This document shows, piece by piece, positions 25,250-33,809 of a DNA stretch of 64,000 nt. This DNA is from Erythrobacter litoralis HTCC2594. GTDB taxonomy: Bacteria > Pseudomonadota > Alphaproteobacteria > Sphingomonadales > Sphingomonadaceae. The notes below the pieces were generated by a model. It made no database searches and was not told the origin of the DNA. It saw nothing but the letters and a program-made list of their open reading frames with translations. Position 1 is the first letter of the stretch, and each line of letters starts with the position of its first letter. Both the position numbers and the translations under genes were made by a program. The stretch spans positions 1,865,501-1,929,500 of the forward strand of contig NC_007722.1 in assembly GCF_000013005.1 (NCBI RefSeq). The letters are read 5' to 3'.

Positions 25250-28051
25250 ATGTACGCGGCGCACCGCCTCCCCGGCATCCGCGTGGAAGCCTCGCCGACC
25301 CCACCGGTTGGCGACAGGTTCCCGCGTATGGATGTGGCGGTGTTCGTCGGTATTGCCGCGCGCGGCCCCTGCCATCGCCCGGTGCTGGTCGAATCTGTCG
25401 CAGCATTCGAAGCCGCTTTCGGGGGCACCGTTCCGCTGGCGTTCGATCACACCAGCGGCTCGACACTCACTGCCAATCTCGGACCGTGCGTGCGGGCGTT
25501 TTTTTCCAATGGCGGCAAAAGGTGCTGGGTCATCCGTGTCGCATGGAGCGAAGACCTGGTCGCAGCTTGGCGCGCAAAGGACGAGGCAATCGACGATTCG
25601 ACGATCATCGCCAGCAACCGCATTGCGCTCAGCGGATTGCTCGGGCGCTTTCCGCGTGTCGGCAGCGGCGAAAGTCGTGTCGAGCCGGCCGAGATAGAGG
25701 CCGCGTCGGCCGGGGCCTGGTCCGATCCGCTGGCCGTTTCGGCGCGGGTCCTGCGTGCCCCGATCTCTGTGGTCGACGCGCGCCATCACCGCTGGGGCCT
25801 CCGCTTCGAGAGCCGCAGCGCGCTGTCGATCGGCGACCTGATCGAGCTGCGCGAATACGATGCAGGCATTCTGCGCTACGCCAAGGTCGTCCACATCGAG
25901 AATGGGCATCTCTGGGCGGCCTGGTCGAGTTCCTTCCTTGAGATCACCGAGGAAACACCCGCCAAAACCGGTCATGCGCGGCTGACCAACCGCCGCAATC
26001 GCGTCGATGCGCAGTTCTTCGAAGGACCGACAAGCCGCGTGGTGCTCGACAGCGAGTACACCCAGCTCACGGTCGGATCGTGGGTGCTGTTCTACCAGCA
26101 GGGCGAAGCGGTATGGCTGCGCGCCGATGTCGTCGACGGAAACGAAGCCCGCGGCCCGGCCTGGCAGCAAGTCGGCTCGCGCGTACCGGAAACGCCTTTC
26201 GTGGCGACGCGGCTTTCGCTCGATCTGCGCACCGAGCTCGACGGCGAAACGCGGATCGACAGCGGGATCAGTCTCACACCGGAAGCGCGCAATTCGCTGT
26301 TCGCCTTCAGCACCGACGATGCGCACTACGCCGCTGACGAGGCGCGCGCCGCCGTTGCCCGCCCGCTTGTCGCGCTAGCCAGCGAAATTTCCGGCGAGAT
26401 CGAGACAGTCCGGCAACGCCATGCCGGCGGTGTTGCGACGCAAGACCTTGCGCGGGCATTCGTCGAGGGCACGGCTACGCTCGGCCAGCGTCCGTTGCTG
26501 CGGGCCGCCTATATCCCTCTCGGTCTCGGCGCGGATTTCAATGCCGCGAGCCTGCCCTATTCGTCTGGCGAGCAACGCCCCCTCCAGCGCAGCGGTCTCG
26601 TCCCGTTCGACCATCGACTGTTTGTCGACCCGGCCTTTGCCGGTCAGTCGACCCGCGAGATCGACCGGCTCGCGGTGCAGCGCCTCGATCTCGAAAACCA
26701 GCGCCTGTTCGGCATGCACGCCGCCTACGACATTCCGGGGGACTCGGTCGGAGATGCTTCGATCCTTGCGGTCCCCGATGCCGCACAGCCCGGCTGGGCC
26801 TTGCGCGACGACACCGCGGACCTGCCCAGCCCCGAGCCGGGCACGTTTGCACCGACCAACTGGCACGATCACACCGGCCCGTGCCTGGTCGAGGGGCCCG
26901 AAGAGCTCGACGCACCCGACTTCGGCGGATTTCTCGACAGCAGCGTGGCGGTGCTTGCCCGGCCACGGCTGGGTGCGCCGCGTTATCCCTCGCGCGGCGG
27001 CAGTTTCCGGTTGAGCTTTTCGACCACGGACGCCGACACGGTGTTCGTGCTCGAAGAATCCGCGCGGCACGACTTTACCGACGCGGTGGAGGTCTGGCGC
27101 GGGACCGATAGCGAGCTCACGCTGACCGATCGCGCAGAGGGAGCCTATTACTACCGCCTGCGCACCGAGCGCGACGGGAACACATCACCCTATTCCGCTC
27201 GCCGTGTGATCGTCAGGGCGAGCGATTATGCCGCGCTGCCCGTCGATCGCGACGAAGTGTTGCGGGTCCATGTCGCCATGCTGCGGCTCGCCGCCGGATC
27301 GGCAGCCATGACCGCGCTACTCAGCCTGCCGCGCGCATTTCGCGCAGATGACGCCCAGGATTACATGGCGCAGCTCACGACTGCAGGCTTCGGCGATGCG
27401 GCTTTGACCGACCGCGAGGAGCGATCGCTCTCCTACGGCGCGCTGTTCCATCCCTGGGTCGCCGGGGGTCGCGAGGATGCGCTGCTGACGGTCCCGGCGG
27501 ACGGCGCGGTGGCGGGGCACATCGCCGCGCTGGCGCAGAATCGCGGCGCGTGGTTCGCACCGGCCAACCGCCATCTCGCCAATGCTGTCGGTCTCTATCC
27601 CGCGATCGCTCGGGAGGACTGGCTGCCGACCGATCAGGCCCGCATCAACCTCATCCAGCAGCGCCCGCTCGGCTTCGTCGCCCATGCCGCGCGCAGCCTG
27701 TCGGGCGGAGCCGATTGGGGACAGGTGAATATCAGGCGGCTGATGATCATGCTGCGCCGGATGCTGCTCTCGCTCGGGCGCCCTTTCGTTTTCGAACCCA
27801 ACGGACCGGCCACGCGGCGCGCCATCGAGCGCGAGATCGTCGAACATCTCGACATCCTCCAGCGCCGGGGCGCCTTCTCCGGCAGGGTCTCGCGCGAGAG
27901 CTATTTCATCCGGCTGCGCAATTCGCGAGCCGATCGCGATAACGGGCGTATCCTCGCCGAAATCGGCATCGCCCCCGCCCACCCGCTCGAATTCATCGAG
28001 ATCGCGCTGGTCCAGAAGGGCGAGCGCCTGACGCTCGAGGAGGCGGCCTGA
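25250..28051 (+). CDS. Giant contractile sheath protein 2
   Basis: A 933-aa sheath-family protein, much longer than usual. The N-terminus (YAAHRLPGIRVEASPTP...MDVAVFVGIAARGPCHRPVLVES) and C-terminus (from about 800: NIRRLMIMLRRMLLSLGRPFVFEPNGPATRRAI, then ESYFIRLRNS and GIAPAHPLEFIEI) are sheath domains. Between them are long insertions, including a fibronectin-III-like beta domain at about 583-655 ending in AEGAYYYRLRTERDGNTSPYS. Afp and PVC also encode several sheath paralogues of different lengths, one of which sits near the baseplate. A surface role such as target contact is plausible for the insert. Confidence 0.9.
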   Translation: MYAAHRLPGIRVEASPTPPVGDRFPRMDVAVFVGIAARGPCHRPVLVESVAAFEAAFGGTVPLAFDHTSGSTLTANLGPCVRAFFSNGGKRCWVIRVAWSEDLVAAWRAKDEAIDDSTIIASNRIALSGLLGRFPRVGSGESRVEPAEIEAASAGAWSDPLAVSARVLRAPISVVDARHHRWGLRFESRSALSIGDLIELREYDAGILRYAKVVHIENGHLWAAWSSSFLEITEETPAKTGHARLTNRRNRVDAQFFEGPTSRVVLDSEYTQLTVGSWVLFYQQGEAVWLRADVVDGNEARGPAWQQVGSRVPETPFVATRLSLDLRTELDGETRIDSGISLTPEARNSLFAFSTDDAHYAADEARAAVARPLVALASEISGEIETVRQRHAGGVATQDLARAFVEGTATLGQRPLLRAAYIPLGLGADFNAASLPYSSGEQRPLQRSGLVPFDHRLFVDPAFAGQSTREIDRLAVQRLDLENQRLFGMHAAYDIPGDSVGDASILAVPDAAQPGWALRDDTADLPSPEPGTFAPTNWHDHTGPCLVEGPEELDAPDFGGFLDSSVAVLARPRLGAPRYPSRGGSFRLSFSTTDADTVFVLEESARHDFTDAVEVWRGTDSELTLTDRAEGAYYYRLRTERDGNTSPYSARRVIVRASDYAALPVDRDEVLRVHVAMLRLAAGSAAMTALLSLPRAFRADDAQDYMAQLTTAGFGDAALTDREERSLSYGALFHPWVAGGREDALLTVPADGAVAGHIAALAQNRGAWFAPANRHLANAVGLYPAIAREDWLPTDQARINLIQQRPLGFVAHAARSLSGGADWGQVNIRRLMIMLRRMLLSLGRPFVFEPNGPATRRAIEREIVEHLDILQRRGAFSGRVSRESYFIRLRNSRADRDNGRILAEIGIAPAHPLEFIEIALVQKGERLTLEEAA

Positions 28052-28536
28052 TGGCGCTCACGGACCGGCCCTGGAACACGTTCAACTACGCAGTCGAGAT
28101 CACCCCGCAGGGCGACAGCAAGCCGCTGTGCGAAGCCGCGTTCACCGAGTGCGACGGGCTCGACATGACGATGGATGTCCAGACCATTCGCTCGGGCGGT
28201 GCCAACGATCGCGCCTGGCGCGTGCCGGCCGTAATCAACTACACCAACCTTGTCCTGAAGCGCGGAATGACCGGCAATCTCGACCTGTGGAAGTGGTTTC
28301 GCAAGTCGATCGAGAACCCCTACCTGCGCGCCAGTGCCGACGTGATCCTGCTCGCCGATGACGGCAAAAAGGAACTGGCGCGCTTCCGCCTGTCGCGCTG
28401 CATCCCGACCAAGCTCAAGGTACCGGCCCTCAATGCCAAGGATGGCGCGATTGCGGTCGAGGAATTCCAGCTCGCTTACGACAAGTTCGAGCTGGTCGAA
28501 GAACAATCTCAGGATCAGGCGGAGGCTGCGGCATGA
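28051..28536 (+). CDS. Tube protein 2 (tube initiator type)
   Basis: A 161-aa paralogue of the tube protein: WNTFNYAVEITPQ, FTECDGLDMTMDVQTIRSGGANDR, LKRGMTGNLDLWKWF, RLSRCIPTKLKVPALNAKDG and the AVEEFQLAYDKFEL terminal strand. In Afp/PVC the second tube protein (Pvc5) sits between the hub and the tube; the position just before the LysM gene supports that here. Its ATG overlaps the stop of the sheath gene, and its stop overlaps the next start. Confidence 0.92.
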   Translation: MALTDRPWNTFNYAVEITPQGDSKPLCEAAFTECDGLDMTMDVQTIRSGGANDRAWRVPAVINYTNLVLKRGMTGNLDLWKWFRKSIENPYLRASADVILLADDGKKELARFRLSRCIPTKLKVPALNAKDGAIAVEEFQLAYDKFELVEEQSQDQAEAAA

Positions 28537-29414
28537 GCGAGACGACCCTGGCCATGGCCCGACTGATCGAACTCGAAGACGATCTCGAAACCGTCAAGGA
28601 CGGAGGCCGGAACGTCGAGGTCCAGTTCAACCCGGAAACGCTTAAGCTCGCCTTCGCCAACGAAGTGCAGCAGCCTGAGGGCGGCGACCAGAACAGTGGC
28701 ACCTCGGGTCAGCAATTTGTCGGCGCCGGAAGCACCACGCTGACGGTCACGCTGTGGTTCGACGTCACGGCGATGGAAACCGATCCGGTCGACGATGTCC
28801 GCCGCAAGACCAAGGAGGTGCTCTATTTCATGACGCCTCAGGAATTCTCCGGCGACAACACCAAGCTCGTCCCGCCGGGCGTGCGCTTTCAGTGGTCGAA
28901 CCTGATCTTCGACGGTCTCGTCACCTCGATGGAGGAAAATCTCGAGTTCTTCTCCCCCGAAGGCAAGCCGCTGCGCGCCAATATGGCGCTGGGCTTCACG
29001 CAGCAGAAGATTCTCGTTTCCAATTTCGACGGCACCGGCGCGGTCCCGCAGCAGCAGGGCAACAAGCCGCTCGACCAGGCCAAGGACGGTGACAGCCTCC
29101 AGAAGATGGCCGATAAGAAAGGCAAGGGTGACGATTGGCAGTCCATTGCCGAGGCTAACAAGGTCGAAGACCCACTGCGGATGAAGCCGGGCAAGCTGCT
29201 CGATCTCAATGCCAAGGTCTCGCTGCCCAAGATCAAGGTCAAACCCCCGCCCCTCGGTGTGAGTGTGGGCGCGGGACTGTCGATCGGCCCGCAGGGCGCA
29301 TCCATCGGCCTCAGCTCCGGCCTGCCGCAGGCCGGAGCAGTCCCTGCCACCGGCCCCCAGATCGGCTTGCCCAGCGTCATAACCCCGCCGCTGCCCAAGC
29401 TGCGGATCGAATAG
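28533..29414 (+). CDS. LysM-containing tube-hub adaptor (Pvc7/gp53-like)
   Basis: A 293-aa protein. The N-terminal part (about 25-170) has VQFNPETLKLAFANEVQQP, GAGSTTLTVTLWFDVT, RKTKEVLYFMTP, PPGVRFQWSNLIFDGLVTSMEE and LRANMALGFTQQK, which mark the contractile-injection LysM family. A LysM-like stretch follows (about 182-230; GDSLQKMADKKGKGDDWQSIAEAN, LRMKPGKLLDL). A low-complexity tail rich in Pro and Gly ends the protein. In PVC this protein joins tube and spike at the baseplate. It overlaps the upstream gene by four bases. Confidence 0.92.
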   Translation: MSETTLAMARLIELEDDLETVKDGGRNVEVQFNPETLKLAFANEVQQPEGGDQNSGTSGQQFVGAGSTTLTVTLWFDVTAMETDPVDDVRRKTKEVLYFMTPQEFSGDNTKLVPPGVRFQWSNLIFDGLVTSMEENLEFFSPEGKPLRANMALGFTQQKILVSNFDGTGAVPQQQGNKPLDQAKDGDSLQKMADKKGKGDDWQSIAEANKVEDPLRMKPGKLLDLNAKVSLPKIKVKPPPLGVSVGAGLSIGPQGASIGLSSGLPQAGAVPATGPQIGLPSVITPPLPKLRIE

Positions 29415-29424
29415 GAGCATCGCC

Positions 29425-29577
29425 ATGTCCGTCGTCATCAACGAGTTCGAAACTCTCGGCGAAGCGCCTCCGCCTGCGACCTCCGCCAACGGCGCATCGC
29501 CGCAAGCCACCGAGCGCGCCCACGGCCGCCGGGTCCGCATGGCTGTCGCGCGGCAGATGCGCATGGCGAGGAACTGA
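29425..29577 (+). CDS. Small eCIS protein (50 aa)
   Basis: Starts MSVVINEFETLGEAPPPATS behind AGGAGC and ends in a basic helix rich in Arg and Met. It is between the LysM adaptor and the spike hub gene, ten bases from each. Injection-system clusters often carry a 50-60-aa protein around this position (Pvc6-like or DUF5908-like), but similarity cannot be judged from such a short sequence. The clean spacing and ribosome-binding site support it as a real gene. Confidence 0.65.
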   Translation: MSVVINEFETLGEAPPPATSANGASPQATERAHGRRVRMAVARQMRMARN

Positions 29578-29587
29578 GCGAGATACA

Positions 29588-30652
29588 ATGACCGCAACCG
29601 TCGCCCGCCTGCCCAGCCGCCCCTCGAGACCCACGATTTCCGTCGGCGGCTCCGCTCAGCCCGAGCTGGAAGCCGCGCTGATCGGCTATCGCCTGCACAG
29701 CTCGCTCGAAGACGTGAGCACGGCCGAGCTCGAATTCGGCAATTGGGGCGGCGACGATGCGGGTTTCCGCTTCTACGACCGCGAAGTGATCGACTTCGGC
29801 GAAGAGGTCGAAATCAGCATCGACGACGCCCCGCTCTTCACAGGCAGGATTTCCGCCATCGGTGGCCACTATCCCGAAGCCGGCCCGCCGACGCTCTCGT
29901 TCTGCGCTGAAGATAGCCTGCAGGCGCTCCGGATGACGCGCCGCAGCCGAAGCTTCGAAGACGCCACGCTGGAAGATGTCGCACGCGCCGTCGCCGACGC
30001 CCACGGGCTGACCGCACAGGTGGAGGTGCAGGCTGCCGCCGCGCCGCTCATCGCGCAGGTCAACCAGACCGATTTCGCTTTCCTGTTCGACCTTGCGCGT
30101 CGCTTCGGAGCGTCGGTTACGGTCGACGGCGACACGCTGCACATCCGCTCCGACGAAGGCACGCCAGCGGTCGAATTGCGCTGGGCCGGGACCTTGCGCG
30201 CTTTCGATGTCACTGGCGATCTCGCCGGGCAGCGCAGCACGATTACTGTCGGCGGCTGGGACGTCGGCAACAAGAGCGAGGCCAGCCACACTGCCGATGC
30301 GTCGGTCATAGCCAACGATCTCGGCAGCGATCTGGGCGGCTCGGCGCTGCTCGATGAAAAGATCACCGCTCGCAACGAAGTCCTTGCTCACTGCCTGCCC
30401 GCCTCGCAAAGCGAAGCGCGCGAGATTGCCGAAAGCGCCTATCGCAGGATGGCCCGCGATTTCGTGACCGGCGAAGGCCTGTGCGAAACCGATCCGCTGA
30501 TCCATGTCGGCGCGAAGCTCGAGCTTGCCGGGCTCGGGCGACTCTTCGACGGCGAATATCGCGCCACGTCCGTCACGCACCTGTTTGACCCTGACTCCGG
30601 CGCCATCACCGAGTTCCGCTGTGACCGCCCCGGTATCGGAGACGCATCATGA
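29588..30652 (+). CDS. Spike hub, phage late control D/VgrG N-terminal type (Pvc8-like)
   Basis: A 354-aa protein of the gpD/VgrG N-terminal family. It has the hub beta-barrel pattern: ALIGYRLHSSLEDVSTAELEFGNW, FGEEVEISIDDAPLFTGRISAI, the FCAEDSLQALRMTRRSRSFEDATLEDVARAVA stretch, and NQTDFAFLFDLARRFG. It forms the trimeric hub that the tube sits on. Unlike a single-chain VgrG, the OB-fold/spike half is a separate gene that overlaps by four bases downstream. Confidence 0.9.
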   Translation: MTATVARLPSRPSRPTISVGGSAQPELEAALIGYRLHSSLEDVSTAELEFGNWGGDDAGFRFYDREVIDFGEEVEISIDDAPLFTGRISAIGGHYPEAGPPTLSFCAEDSLQALRMTRRSRSFEDATLEDVARAVADAHGLTAQVEVQAAAAPLIAQVNQTDFAFLFDLARRFGASVTVDGDTLHIRSDEGTPAVELRWAGTLRAFDVTGDLAGQRSTITVGGWDVGNKSEASHTADASVIANDLGSDLGGSALLDEKITARNEVLAHCLPASQSEAREIAESAYRRMARDFVTGEGLCETDPLIHVGAKLELAGLGRLFDGEYRATSVTHLFDPDSGAITEFRCDRPGIGDAS

Positions 30653-31374
30653 AGCCGGGCATGTTCTATCCCGGCCTCACGCAGGGCAGCGCAGATCCGC
30701 GCGGCGCCGAAGGGCTCGGCGGCCTGTGGTACGGGGTCGCTCCGGCCAAAGTCGTTTCGCTGGCCGATCCCGAGGGCCAGGGCCGCATCCAGATCGAATT
30801 GCCGTGGTCGCCCGATCCCGACGACGAGCGCTATCTCGCTTGGGCCCGGATGGCGACATTGTTCGCAGGTCCCGATCGCGGCAGCTGGTTCCTGCCCGAT
30901 GTCGATGACGAAGTGCTGGTCGCTTTCGAACAGGGCAACCCGCGCCGACCCTACATCCTCGGCGGCCTGTGGAACGGGCAGGACAGCCCGCCCGAGGCCG
31001 AGCATTCCGATGCCAACAACAAGAAGCTGATCCGGTCGCGCAATGGTGTGAAGATCATGCTCGACGACAGCGACGGACAGGAGAAGCTGCATCTCGAAAC
31101 GCCGGGCGGGCAGAAAGTGAAACTCTCCGACGGGCCCGGCGTGGTCGAGATCGAGGACAGCAACGGCAATTCCGTCACGCTCGATGCTTCCGGTGTCACC
31201 GTCAGCGCTTCGGCACTGGTCAAGGTGGAAGCCAGCACCGTCACCGTCGATGCGACCGCCGTCACCGTGAACGCGGCGACATCGACTTTTTCGGGTGTCG
31301 TCAATGCGCAGACCGTGGTCGCGACCACGGTATCCGCCGCTACCTACACGCCCGGCGCGGGGAATATCTGGTGA
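30649..31374 (+). CDS. Baseplate spike protein gpV/VgrG OB-fold
   Basis: A 241-aa protein with the gp5/VgrG OB-fold at about 28-115 (WYGVAPAKVVSLADPEGQGRIQIELPW, WARMATLFAG, PDVDDEVLVAFEQGNPRRPYILGGLWNG). It is followed by short hydrophobic repeats (KVKLSDGPG, VEIEDSNGNSVTLDASG, TVTVDATAVTVNA) that would make the triple-stranded beta-helix needle. It is the piercing spike. No separate PAAR tip gene was recognised nearby, and the C-terminus (YTPGAGNIW) has no PAAR motif. Confidence 0.9.
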   Translation: MKPGMFYPGLTQGSADPRGAEGLGGLWYGVAPAKVVSLADPEGQGRIQIELPWSPDPDDERYLAWARMATLFAGPDRGSWFLPDVDDEVLVAFEQGNPRRPYILGGLWNGQDSPPEAEHSDANNKKLIRSRNGVKIMLDDSDGQEKLHLETPGGQKVKLSDGPGVVEIEDSNGNSVTLDASGVTVSASALVKVEASTVTVDATAVTVNAATSTFSGVVNAQTVVATTVSAATYTPGAGNIW

Positions 31375-33407
31375 CGGCGCTCGATCATCCGCTCACTTGG
31401 GCCGCGCCGCGCCCGCTCTGGCGCGCGGCCGGTCAGCCCGGACTGACCCCGGCCATCCTCCGCTTCGCGCAAGACGATTTCGCCGACCAGTTGCTTGGCG
31501 CGATGGACACCGACCCCGGCGCGCTCGCGGCGTTTGTTGCGCGTCATGAAACCTGGCGCACGCCGCCGGGCGAGACGGCACGCCCCGACCTTGCCCAGCG
31601 GGTTCCGCTGCCTGCTCCGGTGAAGGCAAACCACCGCTTCATGCTGCGCGGCAAGACGCCCGCCCCCGTTGCACCCGAAGTCCCCGATGCGCCGCTGCTC
31701 AAGCTCTACCAGCCTGCACACCAGCGGCACTATGTCGCCACTGCCACGCTAGCCTGCGCAACGTCCGGCCTGCCCGACCGCAAGCTGCGGGGAAGCCACG
31801 AATCCGTCGGCATGTTGCTGCGTCGCCTGATGCCCTCGACAGCCGAGGGCAGCGACCTGGTCGAATACGCCTGGATTCCCGGCGACGAACCCCGCTGGCA
31901 ACGCGTTTCGGACAGCGATCCATCCGTGCTCGCACCGGGCGAGGAAATGCTTCCCGTCTTCCCGATCTCGCATCGCGAAGGCGAGACGATCCGCCGGAAA
32001 ACTTGGGGCGGCAATATCCCGGTCGGAAAGCGCGACGATTATATCGCCGCACCGGTCGTGCGCGAGGCCGTATCGCTCGTTGAGGGGCAGAAAGCGGCGC
32101 TCTCCCCCGCTGCGCCGGCGGCATCCGCCAACAGCACGCAGGCGCGTCTGTCGGAGTTCCGGATGGATGTCGCCGAGCCGTGGAAGGCGATGATCCGCGT
32201 GATCTACAAGGAGGCGGAAGAACTCCGCATCGATACCGAAGGCGATCCTGCAGAGAAACAGGCTACGCTGCGCAAGCGCAATTACCAGCTACAGATGCAG
32301 AGTTGGCTGTTGCTGCTCGATTTCGGGCATTTCCTGCAGCGGCACATTGCCAATGTCGCCGCTCGCCTCGGTTCCGGCTCGACCGCAGGTCTATCGACCG
32401 GCGAGAGAAACCTGCTCGAATGGTTGGATAGCACGCCCGTTCAAACGCGACTGCAGAACGGCATGTCGACGCCGGGCAAGACATATGCCGCGTCCATGCG
32501 CGATGCCCTCAACCGGGTCTTGCAGTCGGGCGTCGCCGAAACCCTCGAAGCTGTCGAAACCGATTACGTTCCGGGAAGCACAGGCACAGAATGGCCAGCT
32601 TTCCATTACCTGCTCGCCGGGATCGGCAGCGTCGGAGAAGGCGGCAGTATCGGGCTGGATGGGCCATTCAAACATCTCCCCGGCCTTCCGGTGGTAGAAG
32701 CCGACAACGACGGCGTCGAAGTGGCGCAATTCTCTTCCCCGCTCACCGGAGCGATCAGCGCTGCGGAGGAACAGGCCAAGCTGGTGGACCGGATCAGCGT
32801 CCTCGTCGGGCGTGCTCTGCCGGTGTCCACTGAGGAGACCGCGCGTCCGCTGCCGTTTGCGGAGCGGCTGAGCAAGGTCATGCTCGAAACCGCCGACGAC
32901 GAAGGCCTGTTCTGCATCCGCTTCGCGCATTGCAATTGCGATTGCGGCCCGCTCCACCCGCCGACGGTTTCGCAGCCCACCGAACGCTTCCGCATGGCGA
33001 GCTTCTTCGATCCCGATGCACCCGCGCGCGAGATCAAGATCATGCTCCCACGCGACACCAGCCCGGCGGGCCTCCGGAAGCATGCGCGCGGGACAGCGTT
33101 CGTCATGTCCAACATGCTGTGCGGCCAGGTGCAGCGCGCCAAGGGGCTGGGGCTGATCGACCTGATCCGGCAAGTGCTGCCCTGGCCGCTGCACAAGGAT
33201 ATCGACGTCGGCGCAGGCGGCGGCTGCAAGGACGGCGAAGTCGACATCGGCATGATCTGCTCGCTGTCGATCCCGATCGTAACTCTGTGCGCGCTGATCC
33301 TGCTGATGATCATCGTCAAGCTGCTCGATTTCATCTTCAAATGGGTGCCATGGCTGATCGCCTGTTTCCCGCTGCCCAACTTCACCGCCAAGGGAGGGTC
33401 TTCATGA
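31371..33407 (+). CDS. eCIS protein with C-terminal hydrophobic segment
   Basis: The GTG at 31371 overlaps the stop of the spike gene by four bases; the open frame further upstream is a shadow. The 678-aa protein has a Pro/Ala-rich N-terminus, a helical middle (about 270-400, including QMQSWLLLLDFGHFLQRHIANV) and a cysteine cluster, HCNCDCG (Cys521, 523, 525). Its C-terminus (about 627-665, MICSLSIPIVTLCALILL and onward to FIFKWVPWLIACFP) is strongly hydrophobic, enough for one long or two short membrane helices. No family is recognised. Its place between spike and gp25 suggests a baseplate-linked protein, possibly one that docks the particle to a membrane. Confidence 0.75.
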   Translation: MTALDHPLTWAAPRPLWRAAGQPGLTPAILRFAQDDFADQLLGAMDTDPGALAAFVARHETWRTPPGETARPDLAQRVPLPAPVKANHRFMLRGKTPAPVAPEVPDAPLLKLYQPAHQRHYVATATLACATSGLPDRKLRGSHESVGMLLRRLMPSTAEGSDLVEYAWIPGDEPRWQRVSDSDPSVLAPGEEMLPVFPISHREGETIRRKTWGGNIPVGKRDDYIAAPVVREAVSLVEGQKAALSPAAPAASANSTQARLSEFRMDVAEPWKAMIRVIYKEAEELRIDTEGDPAEKQATLRKRNYQLQMQSWLLLLDFGHFLQRHIANVAARLGSGSTAGLSTGERNLLEWLDSTPVQTRLQNGMSTPGKTYAASMRDALNRVLQSGVAETLEAVETDYVPGSTGTEWPAFHYLLAGIGSVGEGGSIGLDGPFKHLPGLPVVEADNDGVEVAQFSSPLTGAISAAEEQAKLVDRISVLVGRALPVSTEETARPLPFAERLSKVMLETADDEGLFCIRFAHCNCDCGPLHPPTVSQPTERFRMASFFDPDAPAREIKIMLPRDTSPAGLRKHARGTAFVMSNMLCGQVQRAKGLGLIDLIRQVLPWPLHKDIDVGAGGGCKDGEVDIGMICSLSIPIVTLCALILLMIIVKLLDFIFKWVPWLIACFPLPNFTAKGGSS

Positions 33408-33808
33408 CGGATCCATTGGGTCAGGGCGTCGCATTTCCTCTCATCGCCGGGGCCGACGGGCGCATTGCCTGGTCTCGCGGCGAGCAGAATATCCGCGAAT
33501 CCATCGCGCTGATCCTGCAAACCGATTTGGGCGAAAGGGTCGCTCTGTCGAAATTCGGTGCCGGCCTGCCCCGCATGTTGTTCGAGCCCAACAATGCCGC
33601 GACCCACGCGCGGCTGGCCAAGGACATCGAGCGTTCGCTCGCCAAGTGGGAGCGGCGGATCAAGGTCGAGCAGGTCGAGGTGGAAGGCGATCCGCGGCAG
33701 GCCGAAACCGCCATCGCCAGCGTAACCTATTCGCTCGTCGCCACCGGCCAGCGCGAACGGATCGCGCTCGACGTGCCCGTCGGCGCAGATGCGCAGGGAG
33801 GCGTGTAG
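33404..33808 (+). CDS. Baseplate wedge protein gp25-like (Pvc9-like)
   Basis: A 134-aa GPW/gp25 family protein. MTDPLGQGVAFPLI starts it, and the diagnostic stretch is EQNIRESIALILQTDLGERV...FGAGLPRMLFEPNNAATHARLAKDIERSLAKWERRI. Gp25 is the conserved core of contractile baseplates and nucleates sheath assembly. It overlaps the upstream gene by four bases; the next gene starts two bases after its stop. Confidence 0.93.
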   Translation: MTDPLGQGVAFPLIAGADGRIAWSRGEQNIRESIALILQTDLGERVALSKFGAGLPRMLFEPNNAATHARLAKDIERSLAKWERRIKVEQVEVEGDPRQAETAIASVTYSLVATGQRERIALDVPVGADAQGGV

Positions 33809-33809
33809 G

